64,000 bases of DNA from Nemophila menziesii (taxonomy: Eukaryota > Streptophyta > Magnoliopsida > Boraginales > Hydrophyllaceae), in contig JARWIR010000001.1 in NCBI GenBank assembly GCA_029959085.1, positions 69,006,899 through 69,070,898 of the forward strand, in the 5' to 3' direction. This document shows, in pieces, positions 55,834 through 64,000 of this stretch. The notes under the pieces are model-generated. The model was not told the DNA's origin and did not search any database. It worked only from the letters and a program-made list of their open reading frames with translations. How positions within the stretch are numbered: position 1 is the first letter of the stretch; each line of letters opens with the position of its first letter. A program made the translations under genes and the position numbers.

Positions 55834-57198
55834 ATCCCCCACTCAGGGTCTTTAGGAGAGAAGGTGAACAGATTTTCATAACTACCAGCATTTGGGTGAA
55901 TTGTACTTAAGTGCCAATATCTTTCGATTTGAATTGTCACGTAGTGAAGTGAGGCAACCACCAAATTCCGTTTAAGTGAACTTACTCTTGAACTTAATGG
56001 TTTTCGATCGAGACCCTCACAGCACATACTCTACCATACTAAAAGTTATAGTTCCCTCGAACATCACCCTTAAGTTAGTTCATCAAGTCCTTTTCTAAAG
56101 ACCACCCCTTGCGGGCTATGAACTTGGTGGATTTATTAATTTTGAGAGTTGTGTAAGGACGTCTCCTTAACACTCTATCATGAATGTTGAGTCCTTTTTG
56201 ACTATGAATTCATCAAGTCCTTCTCTAAAAGACCACCATATATTGGCTATGAATTCATTATGAGTTGAACACTCATCCTCGTGTTCTTTCTAGAATGATA
56301 CGCCTTATAAGTGAATTCATCAAGTCCTTCACAATAGGATCACCACGAGTGGCTATAAATTCATTAAAACAGTTTATACATTCGTGTCATATCCCATGAC
56401 TATTGAGTCTATTGTATTTGGTCTAACAGTGACCGTACTTAGAACTCGGGCAACCTTTGCTAACCAGCCCCACATTTGAGTTAGTGGGCCAGAACCGATT
56501 GTCATATCCTTTGGCTATGTCATTATGTAGGGGTCTGTAAGGCACTAACTTCGTCGATAATTCCGTTAATGATACAAAGCTATTACAAGGAATTTATAAC
56601 AACATTAGTGCCCTAATACTTTTGATTCAGCAAAGTAGTTGGTTTTAACCTCGGACTTATATTTATAAACACATATTCTGTTTCACATTTAGTATTAGGA
56701 GATATACTCTCATAAACCTGACTTAGTCACCTATAAGTTTAAATAGTGTGGGTTTTCTCCTCTACTAGCGGAATTTATAAAAATATTTAGGTCCAAATGT
56801 ACTAATTCTGGTAGTTTAGAATTCTCGAGGTTTTCATATTAAAGGGGCGTATTCCCACGAGTTTGAACTCTACACATATCATATAATATATAAAGTCGTC
56901 GACCTTATTAGTCCAAGGGACTTTTAGCCTTTTAATAGAAGAAAGAAGAAAGATAGCCTAATCTACCATTCCATACATCTAAACATTCAAATAGATAAGC
57001 AGAATTAGAAATGTCCTTATTAGAGGTTACAAGGTTCAATCACACAAACCCTTATTTGAAAAATAAAAACCCCTTCCCCACAAACTCATCATATTGGTAC
57101 TAGTCACGGGGTACAGTATTTAATACAAATAAACCATTATGTAAATACCCTTTTCCCACAAACTCATCATTTTTTGTAATGATTACCCCCCCCCCCCC
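55834..57198 (-). other. 3' region of element G with repeats, no pol
   Basis: Begins with the PPT complement (55834-55845). Three diverged copies of a unit containing TTCATCAAGTCCTT...ACCACC...GGCTATGAATTCAT lie near 56080-56135, 56208-56262 and 56312-56370. No integrase or RT motif could be found in either strand. It meets the protease fragment at a C-homopolymer of 13 (57186-57198). Confidence 0.65.
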
Positions 57199-58457
57199 TC
57201 GAAAAATAGTTTGAGTCCCACTTTGTTAAGAAGAGCTCCGAAAACCAAGTTCCTACAAAGCGAGGGGACGAAGAGAACATCGTTTAACTCAAGGATCTTA
57301 CTAGCAGCGAGTTTGAAGGTAACCCTGTCCTTTTCAGAGGACTGTAGCAGTGGATGAGTCTCCCAGGTACACGCATTCACCATTGGTTGCTTCCTCGAAC
57401 TTTTTGAACAAGGATTTGTTTGCACAGAAGTGTCGTGAGGCCCCAGTGTCAAGGATCCACTCTCTTTTGTTTTCCACCAAACAAACCTCAACCATTACCG
57501 CGACGATTATCTCTTCGGTTTCAGTTAATTTTGCAGCAGGTTTTGGATCAAGAATAACTCTAAGAGTACATTCAAAAGCTCTATGTCCTTCTTTACCACA
57601 ACAATAACAATCACCCTTAGGTTTCTGAATCTTACCAGAAGTTTTAAACCTTCCATTTTGTTTGTTGGAGTTATTGCGGTTCTTATTCCTCCCGGATTTT
57701 GAATTGTTAGTGCCTTGCTGTGTTCCATTACCTTCGAACCTGTCCTTGTTACCATGCCCAGAAATTTCAAAAAGGTTAGCCTTCGAGGAATGAGGAGGAA
57801 AATAAAGAGCTTACCCTTGAGTCGATTGGCTTCTTCGACTTGCATGTGGCTGATGAGTTCTTGGAGGGTCATTTCCTTCTTTTTGTGTTTGAGGTGGTTA
57901 CAATATTCACTCCAAGATGGGGGAAATTTCTCAAGCAAAATGTTGGCTTGAAAAACTTTACACATCTTCATGCCTTCAACGACTACCTCCGCGCATAGGT
58001 TCTCGTACAAATTAAGTTGTCCAGTCATGGGTTTCTGATCCGTTAGTCTAAAATTATACCAATTCCCAATGACGTACTTTTTCTTACCAGAATCATCAGC
58101 CCCATATTTCTTTTTGAGAGTTTCCCATATGACCTTTGCCGATTTATCTTTGGAAAGGAGATCAAATATGGGGTTAGAAACATTATTCAACATCCAGCCC
58201 CGAGCCATGGTATTAGCCCTTTTGAACCTGGATTCGAGGGAAAGATGTCTAGCTAGCTCTTGTTCAGTATGAGCTCCAATTTCTATAAGTGGAGGAGCCT
58301 CAACTATAGCAAAGTCGAGTTCATACTGTTCGAGGCAAATCATAACATTTTGTGTACAACGCTTGTAGTTAGAACCATTAAGAGGTTCCAACTTATTCAC
58401 GTCGAGAAATGGCTTCGCGTTCAAAGGAGAACCAACAACCGAAACAGGAAGAGCCAT
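57199..58457 (-). pseudogene. gag: gag and protease of element G (copia type), frameshifted and cut short
   Basis: ATG 58457 starts MALPVSVVGSP and PLNGSNYKRC, followed by the copia gag (UBN2-type) region with WETLKKKYG and LLEKFPPSW. Near 57800 the frame shifts. The original frame then carries a CCHC knuckle, CYCCGKEGHRAFEC (57561-57617), and the protease active site WILDTGASRHFCA (57439-57458, minus strand). It continues to a GAG-pre-integrase type stretch, VLFVPSLCRNLVFG, and ends at the poly-C junction. The integrase, RT and RNase H that should follow are absent. Confidence 0.85.
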
Positions 58458-58503
58458 TTCAGAAAATAACCGGTGAGTAAATAAAATGAATATCTTTTTA
58501 AAT

Positions 58504-59515
58504 TGTGATTAAAGTAATCACCGGTTTTGAAAAAACAGAAATGGTTTTCCAAAAGTAAAAGAAACAGAAATCATTTTAGTGTAATCTAAATATTACAGTA
58601 AAATGAAATACGATTACAATACGATTACATGAATCGAAAATACAACTTACACAGAATGAAAGGAATAACAAATACACCTATGGTTGTTAAAAATATATTC
58701 CGGCATACCAGTAACTCTAACGGTAAAACGAAGCTCCACTTAGCGTATTTAGAGAGAAAGAGAGGCAGAGTGTTATTCTTTTCTATTGTATCTCGTCTCT
58801 TTGGCTAGTGAGGGAGAGTCTCTATTTATAGGAAAATGGGGAGAGTAAGGGTCTCTCAGAAACGTCACCATAAATGGTCTTTAAGTGCTCCATTAAGGCT
58901 GACGTTTTTGGAGTTACATATGTTACAATTCCAGCCATGAACCTGGACGTTTTGATGACCCTTGATTCATTCCTGTTTTGACCAAGGTTTGTAACAGCTG
59001 AGTATTGATTAAGGAATATTTTGGTTTAATGTGTCTTCAATGGTTGTACGTTATGAACGTTATGTCTCTTGGCTGGAAGGTTTAAATTGCCAACGATTCC
59101 TATAAGTACTAACCATTTTCCTTTAGAATCATTTCAGAAAACTAGTTTCATTTTTTGACTCCCAAACTCCCAAACTCGCCCACGGACCACGGCCCACGAC
59201 GGGCCGGGCCGGGCGGGGGGTGGTGGTGTTGGTGGTGCGCGCGTGTGGGGCTTTGCCTATTCCTCTTGGGCCTCCATAGCCTTCAGGCCTTTTGGAAATA
59301 ATAGATGGGTAAGCTAATTTATACTATTATTTTTTCCATCTCTCCTCCTATGTGGGATATTTCATGCACAAAAAAGTGACTTTTCCATTTCTCCAAAAGA
59401 ATAGCAAATGATAGATATGTTTAATACTTTAATCTAAATCTTTTCCACTTCTCCAAAAGAGCATGATCGGGTTTATAATAACAATTTATCTAAACAATTG
59501 GTTTAAATCCTAAAA
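58504..59515 (-). repeat. 5' LTR of element G
   Basis: About 1.01 kb, beginning TGTGATTAAAG on the plus strand. It has a GC/GT-rich tract at about 59195-59255. The outer edge reads TAAATCCTAAAA, so the terminal bases have mutated and the limit is approximate. Confidence 0.82.
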
Positions 59516-60297
<782 letters not shown>

Positions 60298-60550
60298 ACC
60301 TTGGCTTGGTTGTGGACTTCAATTATTTACTTCTACTCATCTCCTTTGACTCTAGTGTCAACCATTTACCTAAAAGTTACTAACTTATCACATAATTAAA
60401 GCAAAAAATTCTTTAAATATCAATATGTTCAAAAAAAGATAGAAAAGTAAGATATGGAAAATATTAGGAAAAATCCATCACTTAGGTTCAGTAAACCCTC
60501 AAAAATATGTCTTGTGAGTATATTAATCTATCACAAAAGATGAGACATTA

Positions 60551-60586
60551 AGACCCCCAACTCAAAGTTTTGTCGTCCCGACAAAG
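60551..60586 (-). promoter_or_regulatory. Polypurine tract and conserved hairpin 2 (element E)
   Basis: Complement of GAGTTGGGGGTCT at 60551-60563, then TTTTGTCG / TCC / CGACAAAG (60568-60586). One end pair differs from A, leaving seven strong pairs. Confidence 0.65.
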
Positions 60587-60640
60587 TAAAAGAAAAGAAA
60601 ACTCAAAAGAGGCCAAAGTCTGAAAAAGCAAAAAGAATAT

Positions 60641-61681
60641 TGATGTCTCCCTATTTGTGATGATTTATTCTAGGCCCAAGACACCATTTTAGGTTTATTA
60701 GGATAGTCAATACTCGATTTTTGCTTATATTTTAGTATTTTCTTATTTCTTGTCTTAATTTGATGATTTATTATTTTTAGAGCATATTTGGTTTAATTTG
60801 TGTGTTAATGTGAAGCTTTAAAGATATATGGAAATTAATTAGATGCCAAATCAATTCTAAAGAGATAAAGGAAAGAAGATAAGGATGGAAATTGGAGATA
60901 AAGGAAGGAAAAGATAAAATAGGAAAAGAAAAGTTGTCAAGTATTACGGCGAAAACAAGACAACATCAGTTTTTTCCTTCTCCTATATTTTAGGAAACGA
61001 ATTTAATAAATCCGAATTAGGGCTTCCTATACTCCTATAAATACACCATTTAACTATTGTAAATATATCCTTGCTTAGTTCTAAACCTTAAGTATCATAG
61101 AAGTCATTCAAGAGAAGCAACAAGACATGTAGAGAGGAAGACAAGAAGTTGGCAAGTAGCAAACTCCTCTTCTCCATCATCTCCCTTTATCATTCGGGTA
61201 ATTTGTATTAGATTCTTTAGCTTATCTTTGTTTCTAATTACTTTTATTCGTAGTTTATTTCTATGTCTTTAGATATGAACTAATTTTCTCAAAACTTGGG
61301 TTTGCATATGTATAATATTTGATTTCTAAGCTATAATCACCCTTATAACTAGAATATTGAATTAGAAGTATAAGTGCATACTAGAAACTCTAAGCTATAT
61401 TTCTGATCTCCATTCTTTATTATATTATTTATTTGCATTATTATCTTTTCTATCCTTAAACCAAATAAATATTATTACTTTTATTGTCTTTTTATTTAAC
61501 AAGTAATTTCTCCTACACTTCTTTATATACATAAGTAGATTTAACGAACAAACTTTTACTTACTAACTAAACTTGCGAACGATTTGTAATACTTGCAGTG
61601 AGTTTCTCGTGGTAGTCAAGGGTGTGTCTTTTATTATTATCTTTATTTATCTATTTATTTATCACACCTTTGCCCCCACCA
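60641..61681 (+). repeat. Solo LTR (Athila-like family) inside element E
   Basis: 1041 bp, TGATGTCTCC to TGCCCCCACCA, flanked by TSD AATAT (60636-60640 and 61682-61686). It is related to 39655-41090 but lacks about 0.4 kb of the central part. A TATA-like CTATAAATACACC lies near 61035. Confidence 0.9.
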
Positions 61682-61686
61682 AATAT

Positions 61687-62213
61687 GGAAAGAGAAAGAT
61701 AATGAATGTACCGAAAGAAACTATCCTAACAAGTCTCATATAGTGGTGTCCAAGAAACAATACACAAATGCACGTAATATTCAAACAATCAGCATATAAA
61801 AAATTCAAAATTGGATTATCTTCGCAATGCAAGAAGGAGCGATTCTCACTTAAGTTGATATGGTGGCTATAGGATGTTCATAGGTCATCCCTAGTGTCTG
61901 GTGGTCCACTTTTTTATTCTCTAATTGTTTAATTGTCACATAACCAAATAACTAACAATCCTAAGGTCTTTTCGGTTATAGCCTAGGCTTAGGGACGGTA
62001 TGATACGTATATTTGGATAAGGTAAAGTGGACTTTTGGCTATCTCCTCACTAACCATCAATTTTGAATCTCCCTAGAGCTTGAGTTACACTAAAAAATTT
62101 CCTCACTCAGCCTAATTTCGATGATCTAATCTTAGCATCCCTGTATAACCAATAACACTACTTGATAATTTTCAAAACTTTCCGCTTTCCCGGCTATTTT
62201 CTTTTCATTTTTT

Positions 62214-62253
<40 letters not shown>

Positions 62254-63018
62254 TTTGGAAGTTGGTTATGACACTCTTTTTAGGTGAGATGTCATACAAC
62301 TTATTTTCATTTCTATTTCTAATTTTTTTTCAAGACCCCGGTACAGGGTTACAATATGAAGATATCATCAATATTGTACACATATAAGCTAATGAAATCC
62401 CATCCCAATATTCCCATGATGTGGTCCCACCACACCAAACTCAATTTCTAAAGGCAACTAATCTTAGGTTTGCGATTCGAGTGCATGGCATATGGGAAAG
62501 TCCTATAATCTAAGGGATATGGTTTATAGTTTGGCGACAAAAGAAGGATACATGCGAAAAAGGGGTTAAGGCGGATAATAATCTAATAAAATTTGTTAAG
62601 CATGCTAAAGGATTCAAGTGGCTCAACAAATAATTGCCTTAATCATCTTCCTAACTATTAGGGTTTGTTACTTACTCAATTTTAGTTCATAAGCTAAGCG
62701 GGTTATTTAGTATTTCAGACTCCACGTTCTAGACACCGCTCAAGGCTTCCTAAGTTCAAACTTAACTTCTATGCTTTGCTTATTAACCATTTTTATCCTC
62801 TGTTAAATGTTTTCATGCAAATAATTACGCACTGTGTAAAACCGTTCAAGGACACACTATATTTCCTATCATTAACTTGTTAAAATTATAATTAAAAAGA
62901 AATATTCACTAGATTCTACACATATTCCTTCTACTTTTCTTTTTAAATTATAGTTTTTTAAAGCAATTAAAAACAAAACGAGAATAAGGACAACAAATAC
63001 CCACCCCTACTCAAAACT
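61687..63018 (-). other. 3' non-coding region of element E
   Basis: Patches match A 9653-11003 in reverse, for example near 62030 (AAAAGTCCAC and TGAGGAGA) and near 62420 (GGTGTGGTGGGACCAC). PPT-like motif complements occur near 62437 and 63010. A TA microsatellite is embedded. No gene is seen. Confidence 0.6.
62217..62252. repeat. TA microsatellite
   Basis: Eighteen TA units, within the pyrimidine/purine tract region of element E. Confidence 0.95.
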
Positions 63019-63038
63019 GAGTCGTGTCCCCACGATTC
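63019..63038 (-). promoter_or_regulatory. Conserved hairpin 1, copy in element E
   Basis: Plus strand GAGTCGTG / TCCC / CACGATTC: seven Watson-Crick pairs plus one position that pairs G-U in minus-strand RNA. It sits about 160 bp after the end of the short ORF. Confidence 0.5.
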
Positions 63039-63197
63039 AAAAAAGACTCAAAATCAACACAATTTACTAATATACACTAAATAAAAATATGAAATTAAGG
63101 AGAGGGATTAGGAGACGTTACAAGTCCATATCACATCTCCTCAAACACACGATCATAAGAGGTATTGTTATCTCCACCGATTTTCACCATGATCCTT

Positions 63198-63573
63198 TCA
63201 ATGTCTCGCGTTTACCTCAGCTGGTACATGACACTGAAAATGATGCTTGTTCTCTAACTTTGTAATCCTTCTTATTAGTGGCACAACCCATGATAGAGGT
63301 TTGGGTTCAAATCTATCCATACCTTCTTCCGTAGTAAAGGAGGAACCATGATCATTATCAATTTGTTCTTTCCATTTTCTTCGGCCATAAGCTTGTTCAG
63401 CAAGTTATACCTCTCACTTTTTTGTGTAAGCACCTCGGGTTTGGTTTCTTCTCAGGCTAATCGCGGATGATAAGTGGTGTTTCTTTTGTTATCCTGAGTG
63501 ATTTCTTCTTCCTTTTCCTGTCCAAGCTTTGTATCTTCCTCTTGTAAGAAATCACATCCATTATGTTTGTCAT
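63198..63573 (-). pseudogene. Short second ORF of element E (MTN family), broken
   Basis: ATG 63573 starts MTNIMDVISYKRK, like MTNRTDAMDYKRK in C. A TAG at 63457-63459 interrupts it. A later frame reads LSWVVPLIRRITKLENKHH and ends at TGA 63198-63200, comparable with the WAIKLQQEVNHLRKQN end in C. Total span 376 bp versus 355 bp in C. The Transposase_32-like core of A and B is absent. Function unknown. Confidence 0.5.
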
Positions 63574-64000
63574 ATCGCTAAACCACAACTCAAAGATAAA
63601 CAAAATATGAATTTAAGCTCTTGAACTTTAAAAGATTGATCTACTTTGGGTTGTTCTATGTAGGAGGATATGCAATGGTGATTAGATGGAGTTTTGTAAA
63701 GAATGAAGGAAGAATTTAACACTTTCTTGAGGTAGAAGAAATATTGAAAGCTTATAATATTTGGTGTTAAGTGTTTATGGAAGATGGATGGAAGATTTGA
63801 TGGTTTTTTGGTGTGTTCTTAAAGGTTTTCTCAAACTTTTAAGGTGCTTCAATGGAGTTTGGAAGTGGAATATCGTTTTAGTAAAGTAGAAGGAGGCAAG
63901 AAAATAGGGTTTAGGTTGTAAGAGACTTTAGGGTTTCTTTTATCTTTGTCTGAACCGCCTCTATGATGGACCGATTCCGATGTAGTGCACCACACCTCTT
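63574..64000 (-). other. Leader and spacer of element E
   Basis: Non-coding. It resembles the leader before the second ORF in A and C. A short palindrome GTGCAC within TAGTGCACCACACC lies at 63985-63990, perhaps the start of a palindrome-bearing spacer that continues past the window. Confidence 0.45.

Larger units (their letters stand above)
47906..59515 (-). mobile_element. Element G: copia-type LTR element reduced to gag and protease, split by element H
   Basis: Minus-strand element. The 5' LTR is 58504-59515. The 3' LTR is 47906-48289 plus 55209-55833, interrupted by H. Both total about 1.01 kb. The interior is gag-protease (57199-58457), then a non-coding 3' part with a PPT (complement of ATCCCCCACTCA, 55834-55845). 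Integrase, RT and RNase H are missing, so G cannot move alone. A clear TSD was not found: the left flank is ATATC and the right edge is blurred near 59511-59520. No convincing primer site is visible between the LTR and the gag ATG. Confidence 0.82.

Overview
The window looks like intergenic, heterochromatin-like DNA of a flowering plant, probably a dicot. It is AT-rich and consists almost wholly of layered transposable elements. The clues are Athila-type Ty3/gypsy elements with a primer site for plant tRNA-Asp, a downstream ORF resembling the plant Transposase_32 family, Ty1/copia elements with plant-type termini, L1-type LINEs and a MITE-like element. I found no intact host gene. Element letters A to H are labels I assigned; boundaries come from terminal repeats and target-site duplications (TSDs) read by eye.

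Region 1 (1-34558) is one nested stack. The oldest layer is C, a plus-strand Athila-like element entered part-way through at position 1 and ending with its 3' LTR at 32772-34558. C was hit twice: by A, a complete plus-strand Athila (171-12586, TSD GTAGT), and by D, a minus-strand non-coding copia-type element (14060-31874, TSD ATATG). D was then hit in its left LTR by B, a complete minus-strand Athila (15144-27984, TSD GTATA). A and B are closely related, each nearly 13 kb, head-to-head in inverted orientation about 2.6 kb apart. Both polyproteins are broken at different places. B keeps an uninterrupted second ORF of 438 codons.

Region 2 (34559-47905) holds scattered insertions in unassigned AT-rich DNA: a reverse solo LTR (35859-39522) carrying a 5'-truncated LINE, a forward solo LTR (39655-41090), a diverged tandem duplication, two LINE tails facing each other, a MITE-like element (43708-44445), a copia-type solo LTR (46524-47209) and a 30-bp minisatellite.

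Region 3 (47906-59515) is a minus-strand copia element, G, reduced to gag and protease. Its left LTR is split by a second decayed minus-strand copia element, H (48290-55203, TSD GTTTT).

Region 4 (59516-64000) holds a long CT microsatellite and the 3' part of another old minus-strand Athila-like element, E, itself split by a solo LTR (60641-61681, TSD AATAT).

The most unusual signal is in the long non-coding 3' halves of the Athila elements. Elements A, B, C and E, of different ages, share two perfect or near-perfect hairpins with purine loops, a PPT-like motif repeated several times, and GC-rich palindromes that in A and B form tandem arrays. C and E also share a short version of the second ORF. 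The function of these features cannot be read from the sequence.
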